45,225 nucleotides of DNA from positions 1-45,225 of the forward strand of contig JAIPMN010000883.1 of the NCBI GenBank assembly GCA_020650975.1, given 5' to 3'. Made by a program: the position numbers and the translations under genes. The stretch is from Apostichopus californicus (Eukaryota > Echinodermata > Holothuroidea > Aspidochirotida > Stichopodidae). Positions 1 through 10,612 of this stretch are shown here, one piece after another. How positions within the stretch are numbered: the first letter of the stretch is position 1; each line of letters opens with the position of its first letter. The notes beneath the pieces were generated by a model that was not told the origin of the DNA, did not search any database, and worked only from the letters and a program-made list of their open reading frames with translations.

Positions 1-225
1 TATAAGAAATATATGTAAACATAAATAAATCAATAAAATTACCGCATCAAAGTTTATTCGATGAGTCAGAACTTATTGATCGAAAGAGCCTCAATCAATT
101 GGCCAGTTTTAATCTTACCGTGTTTTTTTCGACTGTATGCCTTAATGTAGGCCTACGTGTGTGAGAAATCGATAAGTGAGGACATGCAATCTATGAAAGC
201 TGCAGAGAGAATAGAAGTTATACGT

Positions 226-483
226 CCCAACAAACACAAAACGTTATCACAACATTTTTTAAAGAGCCTCTAAAATATGTTTTAATAACGTTAAATGTGG
301 TCTTATAAAAACGTCGGCATAACGTTTTTATGACACTATGTTATATTAATGTTTTAACGAAAAAATATTTTGAAATAATAGAAAACGTTTTCGTAACATA
401 TTTATTACACCACAAATAACGTTATCAAAACAAAAGACGAAACGTTTAAATAACGTTTTAAAAACGTTTTTGTGTTTGCTGGG
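226..483. mobile_element. MITE-like element with inverted ends and AACGTT repeats
   Basis: The left end CCCAACAAACACAAAACGTT and the right end (463-483, reading CCCAGCAAACACAAAAACGT on the other strand) form imperfect terminal inverted repeats of about 20 bp. The 258-bp interior has no ORF. It is packed with ACGTT/AACGTT words in both orientations, so it can fold on itself. TATA flanks the right end and occurs near the left, so target duplication is unclear. The superfamily was not identified. Confidence 0.6.
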
Positions 484-2890
484 TATAATTACCGTTCAGA
501 TAAAAATGTAGATAAGGCACTAAAAAGTAGTTTTAAGTGTGAAATATATGATTGCATCATGAAATTGTTTTCAGATGTTGCAGACTAATATAGAATGTAC
601 CACATATATAGGCTCGGCCCCCTGTGAAAATTATAACTACGAAAAACGTCGGTCTTAACGAGACGTGTAAAATTTGATATTTAAAAGCTAGATCATTTTC
701 AATCAAACGCAGCAAGTGCTTGTAGGTTTACTGACGTAATGAAAGTCCTTGACAAAAAATGTTCTTTGTAAATTCGCATTGCAGGTCTCTTACCTAAGCC
801 AATACATACCAAAACTATTCTCAAAGGTGAGGCCCGGTAGCACCACCCCTCCCCCACCAATGAACAAACACTTGTTGGTTTTGTTCACATATAGTTTAGT
901 TGAGTAGGGGGGCAGGATCAGGAGGGACGTGAAGTCCACATCTATAGATAGGACCTTATGGGCATATAACCTGAACACAGAGATAAAAATATTAATCATG
1001 TTGCTAATCTTAAAATAACCTTCTATAAAAAATGCATTCTTAAAATCATTGACACTTTTAAAAGCCAATCTCCTCGGGTCAAATCATTCGATTCCATTAC
1101 AACCCTCTGTAAAAAAAGTTCTTCTCCCTACAACTTTATTGCAACTTAAGACAATAACCTCTAATAGGCCTTCCCTTGGAAAAAAAAGCCTACTAATTAA
1201 GTTTATTATCAAAACCATGGACAATCTTGTACACCGGAAATGAATCCCCTCGCAACCTTCTAACTCATACATATACTATAGGCTAACTTCCCCAGACGAC
1301 CAGATTCAGTGACTAGGTGATGGTGTCCTTTGTCGATATTGACTAAATGATAACATTGTAGAGGGTAATTCGGGATAAATTCATTTGAAGGAAACGTCCA
1401 TTGGAATTAAGTAACGGCCTAAAGCGGACGGTTGGTGTTGCGTGCAACCTCTAATACATTAACCCGCGAAATTGTGACTCCAGTCACAAACGTTTAAGTC
1501 ATAAACGTTAGAGTTAACTTGATTTAGCACAAAGTGTTGATTATTAATTACTCATGGAAACTATCTTTTTCCACCTTTGGTATTAACAAGATAAAGTAAA
1601 CATTTGCGTATGTTTTAACAATGTAAACGTGACAAGGATGCAGCCTAACAAGTAACAGTAACATGTATGGAGTGTACGTTAGTAACGAGGGCAACACACC
1701 CGTAATGTATCGGATGTTTGCCCGCTAACCCGGCTAACTCGATATTTGTTTTACTATGTCAACTGAGTGTGATGTCAGACTTGACAAGGTAAAGTTCACA
1801 ATGTTTGAACTTGGCAGGGGTTAAAGTTTTCATTGAATGTTACAGTGAAGACTTCACACCATGGTTTAGTCGGACAATCAAACTGCTGAACCCAGTCTAA
1901 AGGTATACTGTAAATAGTTACTACAAAACTATACTAGCCACACTTTTACTGTTTTGACCAGGCATTAAACATGTTTTGATAAATGCCAAGTTTGTTAGGC
2001 CTAAATTAGTCACAGATGCTTAGATAGCCCATGTTCTGCATATGAACAGTTCTTTGAGCTTAAAGAAGAGTGGAATGAACTTATTTCTGTTGGAAACAAT
2101 CATCAGTAATTGGACTTTCTTGAGCCTTGGCAATAGCTAAAACCCTACTCTACTCTACTAGTCTTATATTTATAAAGGGAAAGTTCAAGTAAGCATCACT
2201 TAGAGGAGCTCCTTCAATGCATCAGCAGCACTGGCACTAGCTTTGAGGCAAGGTGTACTGTGTAAGTTAGATCACACACTAACTAACCTTCAATGTGCTA
2301 ACTATAGGTACTAGGCTAGGTAGGCCCTAGTTAAGTAGTTCATAAACATCAATAGCCAGTACCATTTATTTGATAATTTTGAATCCCTTCACACCTATAC
2401 TGTAGCTCTGTATGCAAAAGGAAACGGGCATAGCCTAAGCAAACATTGTACAGAGTATAAGTCTGTTTTTGGCACTGTTGTCGAGTAACCATTTTAGAAT
2501 TACCTGTATGTAAAAATGTGTATTTAAAGGGGCAAAGAGGCTAATTTGATCAGTTTTCAATTAACATCCTAAGTATTGTATTAGCTTGCTTAGTTTTTAA
2601 GGTTTAGCAATTTTAATCTTAGTCTGTTTGTATTGACCATATGCCTAGGTAGCTAGATATAACTTGGAATATAATTCTTGGAATCTTCTAACGAACGATT
2701 TAAAGAGTTAAAAGTCAGTTACAGTACATCCTTTAAGAAGTGGTTATGTAAGGAAATAGCTCTAGTTACTAACTATTACCAAATTATACCTGTATGTAAG
2801 TACTATATATTGAACATTTAATTTGTATTTATATTTATGTATGTATATGTGTATTTTTTTTTTTTTTTCTCTTTTCTTTTCTTTCTTCAG

Positions 2891-2957
2891 GGAGTCTTCC
2901 ACATTGTTAAGCTTTATGGAAGACTTCCCTCCACTTTGTACTTTTGTGGCAAAACAA
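2891..2957 (+). CDS. Candidate additional 5' exon of the formin (speculative)
   Basis: A long T-rich polypyrimidine tract (about 2846-2889) ends in TTCAG, followed by 67 nt open in one frame and then a CAA|GTAAAT donor. Its 3' phase (0) matches the 5' phase of exon 1, so the frame could run ...MEDFPPLCTFVAKQ into AFIMAHDDPRYY. That loosely resembles the Leu-Pro-Pro segment preceding the GBD helix in formins (DAAM LPPEKKW, FMNL LPPDK). The internal ATG at about 2919 could be an alternative start. The similarity is weak and the splice signals alone do not prove use. Confidence 0.25.
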
Positions 2958-5618
2958 GTAAATAAATAGTTTAAATAACTGTTTGTCATGTTGAGCAGAA
3001 GGTAGAGTAGTCCACATTCAAATGACATACATATATGCTTCTGCTGAAATACATCTTTTGTTAAGATTTTTTTTATAGTAATTTGCGATTTGGCTGTGGA
3101 TCACTATCAATGCATTCTCACAAAACAGTGAATGAGATTTTAGTAGATAGATGCCTACTCAGATGTCGATATGTGTGTTGAGCATAAGACTGACAGGATC
3201 GAGGGCTCCTTCACCCGCTGAGGTGGGACAATTTTGTGCATACAATTTGTATGCCACTCTGGTGCAAGTGCAAATGGCTAGTGTATTTGTGGTGTGCTTG
3301 GGTGTTCATACAGCTCTATAAGGGGTATACTGTATGTGCAAACCATTCAAGTGGTTCTGAAAAATTCACAAGTTTGCTTGCTATTAGAGAGTACTATTTC
3401 ATTGTGGCTAATTGGGTTTTGTTTTTGGCGGGGAGAAAGGCTGGGACTGGGGTGGGCCGGTGGGGATGGAAGCATGCCACATTGTCAAAATAGTCCTTGA
3501 TAAATAGTCTGAACTTTCTTAATTTGTTACTGTTCTGGCTAGGATCTTTTTCTTTTGTTGCTGTTATTGTTGTTGTAGTGATTCAAAAAATAAAACTTTC
3601 TCCTCAGCACAAATACAATTAGTTTACAGCTTTAAATTCTTACCACTCCCTCACCCCCCCCCCCAACCCTCAAGCCCTTCAGCATAAGATGCAGATAAAC
3701 TTCACGGGCAATATAACTAGCGATACTGTACCACTGTACATTAAAGAGTTTATATCATTGGAACATATTGTCGATAGAGAACATGAATAAACCTTCAAAA
3801 GGCATTTATTTATTCATAGAGGTTGTCTTTCCAGTGGTTGAGAGTTGTTTTGTAAAGTCCTCCATTAAATATTTAATCTTTTGCAAACTGTCCCTTCAAA
3901 TCAATTAAGTGAGTATTTTATAATTTTGAATTTCATCATCAGTTTAACCTTGGGTCACATGACACTGTCGGTCGATCAAGTACGTAACAGCTGTATATTG
4001 TATATGATCAACCTCAATATATATTTACATCGGTTGCAACTATTCTGTTTCTTTCTTATCAGCATTTCCTTCAGCTAACAAAATACCAGAGATAACCAAG
4101 AGGTTATAAAGAATAGGTTAAGAATGATAATCAAGTTTGCTTTTTTATAAAAAAATATTATGTAAACTGTAAAGGTATGAAGTACCGCACTGGAATTCTT
4201 TCTTGTTTGACGGCCTAAAGTTCCAGACATAGCCATTATAACCGTGACCTGGTGCCCTATAGGAGGCTTAAGTTTCTAGATAGACTCCCTTGGGAATTTG
4301 GCTTCCTTTGCTTACAGTGCTCGGCCATTGAAAACCTGCGGAAACTTCCTTTCATTGGCATTCCATTTATCAATATAATTGAATAATTTTAAAGCAACAT
4401 TCATGCCTTGACTCAATCCAAATTCTAACATTCATACATGACAACATTGCCCTGTACCACATAAATTATTAGATCTAATTTTTAAGACAATATATATTTG
4501 AAATATTAAGCTAATTTTTTCCTCTCCCTTTATTTTTGTTTGCCTCATTATAACATGACTGTATGCTACTGTAACGAAAGTATATATGAACACAGTAAAT
4601 TCTCACGTGCATGGATTTTCTTACAGTGCTACATTTATTCTCATTTCTAGCTGTCAGTTTTATCTTCTTTAATATAAATAATGGTTAATGATATTTGTTA
4701 CTGAAGGCCACTTGGTGCGATCAGTGGTAATGTTGGAAATTCTCAATATTGAAATTGCTTTTCCTTAAATAAATATCTGACATGTGTTTCTTTGATATCA
4801 CCCGTGCATAAAATTACTGTATTTGCAGACCTACTTATATATTAATTAAAGATACTATCATACTATATGAACCACAGACCTGTAAAAGATTTGAAATATC
4901 CATTTCTGGAGGGCTAGAAATGTCATGTTGACCATTTAAACAAAATTGCTGTAGATAGTAGTATCAAATAGATGATAATACAATATTACATTGCTAAACA
5001 ATTGGAAAAATTAATCTGAAGTTGCTATGGATCTTAAAAATTTTGCTTTTGCTATTTACTGTAAGAAAAGATTCATGTTTAATTCTTGAGGGCTGGTCTT
5101 TTCATCAATCTCGGAAATTTTATAATTTATGCAGTTCATGTACCCGGTTGTAATCAAACCAAGGCAGATTTGATATAACTGTTTGACTTAAAATGCATTT
5201 CATTTCCTTCCCACTCCCACTCATGCTGTGTGCCCTTCCCCATTCAGCATTTGTAATTTTGTATCTCCCCATTTCTTCTCGATTTAAATAATATATGTAT
5301 AAATCTGAAGATCTGAATAAGTAAGAATATATTTCCGCACCCCCTCCCCTCTCCCCCTTCCTTAAATAGTAGATCTAAGAAGTGATCAATTCGCTGACAA
5401 ACTGAGGACTGATATCTGTCAACACATTAGCTCCAGAAATAGAAACCCTAAAACGAGTTTACTTTCGAGAAACCTTTTTATTTTAATTAAACAATTATTT
5501 TCTCATTTATGAGTTCCTTTGTGGATATATGGTATTACTAAAAGTTTTTGGAAAACTGTAGAGTCGGTATGTTTCTGAGAGAATCTTACTTTAATTTTGA
5601 TTTATTTATTTTTGACAG

Positions 5619-5785
5619 GCTTTCATAATGGCGCATGATGACCCCCGTTACTATGTCCAACAATTGGTCAACCATATCGAATCTTCGTCGGGCACCAAAC
5701 AAAAGGACACCAAGAAAGTGAAACGGGAATTGGCACCGCTTCGATCTCTGATGGAAGGCCTGAAACAGTACCTTACCAACAGCGA
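5619..5785 (+). CDS. FMNL: Formin exon 1 of this model: start of GBD
   Basis: The acceptor TTTTGACAG precedes 5619 and the donor is GA|GTAAGT after 5785. The ATG at 5628 opens MAHDDPRYYVQQLVNHI, then a Lys-rich stretch and LRSLMEGLKQYLTNSE. This parallels the FMNL GBD pattern (NPPAAYIQKLKSYV ... LRELETSLRTNH). The nine bases before the ATG (GCT TTC ATA) are also open, and FMNLs have more sequence N-terminal to this point. The exon may therefore be internal, with the real start upstream. The exon ends in phase 2. Confidence 0.85.
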
Positions 5786-6248
5786 GTAAGTCATTTGAGA
5801 GTCTGTAATTATATGACCTCTTCCCTATTTGAAATGATAAATGCTTACCCATAGGCATCAATTTAAAGTTTCCTTCACCCTTGTGTGACAGTTGTGTCAC
5901 AGTTAGTTTTGCACTTTGCTCCTCATAGTTTATTATAGTTATTATTAATAGATTAGTAATCAACTTAAAGGGACCCTAAAAGTGAACTGGCAAAGTAAAA
6001 AATGACCCAACCTGCATTTCTTTGATGACCGTAACAATCGTTATGAATGACAACCTTGTCCAACTTGGGATGACATGTATTAAAAGGAAACAACCAAAGC
6101 TTTGAGTTTGCTAGTGTAAATCAAATAGGAAAATTGTACAACAATTGTATATATTAAGTCCCCTAAAATGAATAGAATTTGACAATATAGAGTAAGTTGC
6201 TGTCACCATCAATGATGTGAAAGGAAACCATCCTTTGCTTCCATGCAG

Positions 6249-6402
6249 ATTTATCGAAAGTTTCATATCCAGTGAGAACAGAGGCGTCGATATACTGGGG
6301 AAGTTTCTCGGAGACACCCGTACGCACCTTAAAAATGCAGAGAGTCAACCAACCTCAGATAAAAGACAGTCTAAGACTTTGCCTCAATCACCCAGAACTA
6401 TG
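6249..6402 (+). CDS. FMNL: Formin exon 2: GBD, ENRGVDIL motif
   Basis: Bounded by CCATGCAG and ATG|GTGAGT. The split codon with exon 1 gives Glu, then FIESFISSENRGVDILGKFL. This is the clearest GBD match to FMNL (WVQEFLNEENRGLDVLLEYL). A Ser/Thr/Lys/Gln-rich linker ending SPRTM follows, at the place where vertebrate FMNLs have a long variable insert. Ends in phase 0. Confidence 0.92.
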
Positions 6403-6444
6403 GTGAGTACATGTATGTGTGGATTATATATGTATATATATAAA

Positions 6445-6500
6445 GCATGAGGCCTGGGTTCGAATCCCGGTGGAGGCTGGAAGTTTTTTCACTGTTCTGG
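6445..6500 (+). repeat. tRNA-derived SINE scrap (T-arm / B box)
   Basis: The stretch CCTGGGTTCGAATCCCGG (about 6453-6470) is a near-perfect tRNA T-arm containing a Pol III B box. It is followed by GTGGAGGCTGGAAGTTTTTTC. No A box, D-arm or anticodon arm precedes it; the upstream bases are TA repeats. It therefore looks like a truncated tRNA-SINE head rather than a tRNA gene. Confidence 0.5.
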
Positions 6501-7375
6501 ATTTTCCAACTCACTACAATTTCAATTATATACATATCTATAGATATATGGATATATATTTATTTATTGTGTTATGCATTGGTCGTAACTTTGTTTCACC
6601 AACAACGAAGTATCTCACATATTTGGATACCCCTCAAACATTTAGTAAAGAATTTATTCGTTACAACGGCAGTGTTTAATAATACCGACTCTTGAATCAG
6701 ATACAGAGCAGATTGTGTCCCTTAAAAGTTAATATTAATATCCTACTATCCTACTGTTTCTTCATTCCAGTTGTAATAAAATGTATTAATAAACCGATCG
6801 ATATGTTTTCAGGTCATACGTTATCTTTCTATTAACGGGAAAGTAAAGTACCCTCAGACTGGAAATACAGCTATGATTAGTTTGCCACAATTGCTGGGTG
6901 TTTCAGTCAGAAATAGGACTGCTTCTGGTTTCACTGTGTTATCACATAAATCTGTTGTCATTACTCATATATGACATAACGTGTTATTGGTTACATATGT
7001 TTTACCCTTCAGCCGTAGCCAACTATCAAGTAGTTGACATTGGGTAGGCGAGTAGATATGTAGCAGCCTGGAAGGTGATATATTACTAGCTGCACTGTTA
7101 ATAACCTCTGTAGTCTTTCTATTTAACCTTCAAACAAAGTTACATTGTTTAGCATTTAATTGAGTGTTCAGATTCTGTGTCTAGCAGTTTGAAAGGCTCT
7201 GAAATTGGTCTTTTATAAAAGACTATAGTTCCTGTGTTAAAAAAAAACAAAAAAACGCTGCTATACATCTGTCAACTTGTATTGCAATTTGCATAGCATT
7301 TTGCATAGCATTTTGCGATGCGATACTGGATCAGTTATTCCCTGTTTATATTCACCTGTATCCCACGCCTCATCA

Positions 7376-7782
7376 CTAGACAGATGTAGTGTGGGATGAA
7401 GAAGGGAGAGAGAGCTCAGCTCTTGTAACTCCCCTACATTGCAGATGTCTGTCCAAAAGTCCCTTGAACTGATTTATACTGGTAGCATCAATGGCATACT
7501 GTGGAAGGGCATTCCATTCAGATACAACCCTGACCGAAAAAAAATGTCTCCGTACATATAATTTTGAATACTTTGCGCACAGTTTCAATGAATGGCCTCT
7601 AGTGAAAGAGATGTCGCTAAATTCAAACCATAATTGAGGGCTAGCTTTTACGTAACCTTTCATAATTCTAAAAGCTTCAATTAAATCTCCTCTTAGTCTT
7701 CTGGTGGATAATGTAGTGAGATTTAGAGCAGAAAGTCTTTCATTTAGAGCAGAAAGTCTTTTAGTGTTGCATAAATTAAGGC
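7376..7782 (-). mobile_element. Non-LTR retrotransposon ORF2 C-terminal fragment
   Basis: On the minus strand the frame reads ERLSALN, then RRLRGDLIEAFRIMKGY, then RGHSLKLCAKYSKL ... RRHFFSVRVVSEWNALP and FKGLLDRHL. This is the characteristic C-terminal tail of reverse transcriptase polyproteins of CR1/L2/Jockey-type non-LTR elements. The frame is open for about 135 codons to the stop at the low-coordinate end. The RT catalytic core is missing, so it is a 5'-truncated dead copy in intron 2. It contains an in-frame 21-bp tandem duplication (about 7722-7763). Confidence 0.75.
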
Positions 7783-9150
7783 AGCATTAACTTCATGTTG
7801 AAATTAATCTCTGTCAATTGCTTTACATGTTTACTAGTGGCTAGTAGAGGTTTTCATCAAAAAGAGGTTTGATATTTAAGGCTAGGTATATACATCCATG
7901 GTGTATGGGACAGGTTTCAGATAAGTTACTGAAGGCTCTCTAACCGATCAGATACAAACTGAAGTTACACTATCATCTTAAGTTTAAATAAGTTAATCTT
8001 GAGGCCTGAAAAGTTAGTTATTGTGAATGTGGAAGTATATGTTTGCTTCCTTGTTTGCATGTCTCCTCACAACTTTAGAAAGAGTGGCTCGCGATTGGCT
8101 ATTGAGGAGACGAGTAAGCTTGAAGTCTATAAATATCCAAGTCCATCTCAGTTCTGGGATTTCATAAGCAGTACATTGTGTTATGGTTTAAATAGATAGT
8201 TAGTTCCCAAAATAATAGCCATCAAGTTTTCTCTCATTCACAGCACTGGGTAATTAGTCTGTAATTAGTCTGTCATTAGGTAACTAGTCTGTAAAAGACA
8301 TGATACAGTATTAATTTAAAATAAAATTGTATATTTAATATTAAAAAATATAATTAATAATTTAATTAATATATTATAATTAATATTTTTAACATTTTAA
8401 ATATAATTGTATATTTATATTTTTATGTTCCTTATTGTGGTTTATAACCCTGTCTTATATCATTTTTTACTTTTACTGCTGTTGTTATTACTTTTAGGTT
8501 TTCTTAAGTTTGGTAATTTTATATGAATTCCAGGTATCGGTTCTTTTGTACAGTGCTCTTGAGCATGTTTTATTTCATGATAACAGCACTTTAACATATG
8601 GTATTTATATTATATTATTATTATTATTATAATTTATCATATTAAAAACACTTAACAGCAAGTACAGAAACTCACTGGCGTGAGGTATTAGCTACCACTC
8701 AACTACCACGTAACAGTTGTCAAAGCAGAAACTATCCGAATACATCGGTTGCTTGAATAGTTTGTCAGCACAAAAATATGAATTTCATTGTACAGTGAAC
8801 CATCTACCACTCACATCAGCAATACTGTAATGCTGTTGGGCTGTATAGCTTTGTTTACATAATTAGTCATACCAGGGCTTCTGTGTATGTTCAACGACAC
8901 GAACACAGGTGGTGTTGGGCGTAAGCTAACTGCAACGATTGTTTGTCTGAAATTGTCTGAGACCCAATTAACAAGCACTGACGCAAAATTTAATTTTGAT
9001 ATAAGGCTCGTTGAGAAATATATGTATGTAAGCTGTAGCCATTAAAATTAATCAGTTGTGGAATTGATAAATGATCTTGTTAAACGTATTGTATATCTGT
9101 GACATACAGTATATCCCAACCAGTGGTCAATATGTTCATCAATTGCTGCA

Positions 9151-9195
9151 TACTTGTACTATACTAGTAAAAGCAGCTTGAGTATAGTACAAGTA
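9151..9195. repeat. Perfect 15-bp inverted repeat
   Basis: TACTTGTACTATACT (9151-9165) and AGTATAGTACAAGTA (9181-9195) are exact reverse complements with a 15-nt loop. In RNA or single-stranded DNA this would form a stable hairpin. No element boundary or function is visible. Confidence 0.8.
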
Positions 9196-9300
9196 AACTA
9201 CTCATGGAGTACAAGCATAATGCTCTAAGTGTGAGTGCAAATACTTAAAGAACTTGCAGTTTGTTTCCATCAAAGGTTTCAAGAATTTCCCGACTACATG

Positions 9301-9512
9301 TGTGAGTACACATGCATCCATAAGGGTGATTCTGTACCTATATGTGAGAGTACCCATGTATCCATGAGGGTGGTTACTGTACCTATATGTGTGAGTACCC
9401 ATGTATCCCCGAGGGTGATTACTGTATACTTACTTGTGTGAGTAGACACCCATGAGGGTGATAAATGTACCCATATGTGTGAGTACACATGTATCCATGA
9501 GGGTGATTACTG
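9301..9512. repeat. About 46-bp tandem repeat, about 5 units
   Basis: The unit is roughly GTGAGTACCCATGTATCCAT followed by GAGGGTGATTACTGTACCTATAT. Copies diverge by substitutions and one internal deletion near 9435-9455. Short ORFs on both strands here are artefacts of the repeat. Confidence 0.8.
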
Positions 9513-10561
9513 GAGGTCTGTAAGCTACTGTAGGATATGAGAAGAATTCCGCTTTCCTGGAATGGGGAAACAACATGTCTCTCAAGCTTTAATTAAACTC
9601 AAACTTTCAAGTGGTTAGTAATCAGTGCTACTAAAATGTACATTAGCACACTGTATGAGTGCATATTCAGCACAGTGCAGTACAGTACAGGTCTAATAGC
9701 TATTGTTGAGTAACAGAAGCAGGTGAATGCACTTAGCAAGGGAGGGGAGAGTGTGGGATTCCTCTCTTGGAATCTTAAAAGTCATGCCCCTCTCCAATTC
9801 TACATAATTTGACTGTTCTTAAAAACTCTTTATGTAGCAATCATGGATGCTCCCAAACTTTTAAATAATTGCTTTATGCATGAAGGATATTAACAGTAAT
9901 TAGTATAGTGGCAGTGATGTCAGAGCTCGTATGAATGTATGATCCTCACAATTGTCTGGGAACTTTGGAAATTTAGGGACTATCAGCATACAGTAGTGTA
10001 TATGTATACATTATTCCAACTAATTTGTGACAAAAGTAAACATTACAAATAGTACAGTTACTAGTCAGAAAAGTTTATGTTAGACTACAGTTCAATTTTG
10101 TGAGTTGATGACAAAGTAGAATTGATTTAAAAAAACAATACATCAATAGAATATATTTTTCCAGCAGAAATGGTGGTAATTTTAGAGATAAATGTAAAGA
10201 TTATGTTTTTTTTATCCTCTAATCTGAAATAACTTTTCTTCAAATGTAAATATGTCTTTTATTCATATATCTCATTACAAGGTTACCTGTTTTGTAACCA
10301 AATTTAGAGCTTTCCTTTTATGAAGATTCTAATCCTTCGGGTTAAAGTGCAAAGCATACTAGAGTCAAACTAATTGCAAATTACATTAACGGATTGTTGC
10401 ATTGACAAGTGTACAAGCTTGAACTATGGTAAACAGCTTGTGGTTTAGATAACATATGTAGTCACAATACTAAAAACCTATTAAAAAATAATATAACTTG
10501 TTCTTATATATTGATAAAGACTAGAGCTATTCTTAAAACCTTCTCTAATCTCCTTTCACAG

Positions 10562-10612
10562 AAAGATGAAGTAGATGCTATAAATTGTCTACGGAAGATA
10601 ACAGAATCAGAG
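10562..10612 (+). CDS. FMNL: Formin exon 3: first armadillo helix
   Basis: A 51-nt exon between TCCTTTCACAG and GAG|GTGAGT encodes KDEVDAINCLRKITESE. It aligns with the FMNL DDVHVCIMCLRAIMN segment at the start of the FH3 armadillo repeats. Phase 0 at both ends. It is too short to be found by ORF length alone. Confidence 0.88.

Larger units (their letters stand above)
1..5618. other. Upstream region, mostly non-coding
   Basis: Apart from the MITE-like element (226-483) and the speculative exon at 2891-2957, no coding or RNA gene was supported. The sequence is AT-rich, with short C-runs (around 3650-3665 and 5339-5360). It is either the first intron(s) or the promoter side of the formin. No core promoter could be assigned. 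Confidence 0.5.
6403..10561 (+). other. Intron 2 (4.2 kb)
   Basis: It holds a tRNA-SINE scrap, a minus-strand LINE fragment, a very AT-rich block (about 8310-8420), a perfect hairpin (9151-9195) and a 46-bp tandem repeat (9301-9512). No further coding exon was supported. Confidence 0.7.

Noticed and set aside
2050..2110. Short open stretch FELKEEWNELISVG as an upstream formin exon
   Set aside because: No acceptor or donor fits and a stop follows; similarity to the formin N-terminus is not convincing.
5586..5963. Minus-strand ORF of 125 codons
   Set aside because: It is the antisense shadow of formin exon 1 and has no family features.
6445..6475. tRNA gene
   Set aside because: Only the T-arm is present; the acceptor, D and anticodon arms are missing.
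9301..9512. CRISPR-like array
   Set aside because: The units are contiguous diverged tandem copies without unique spacers, and the DNA is animal.
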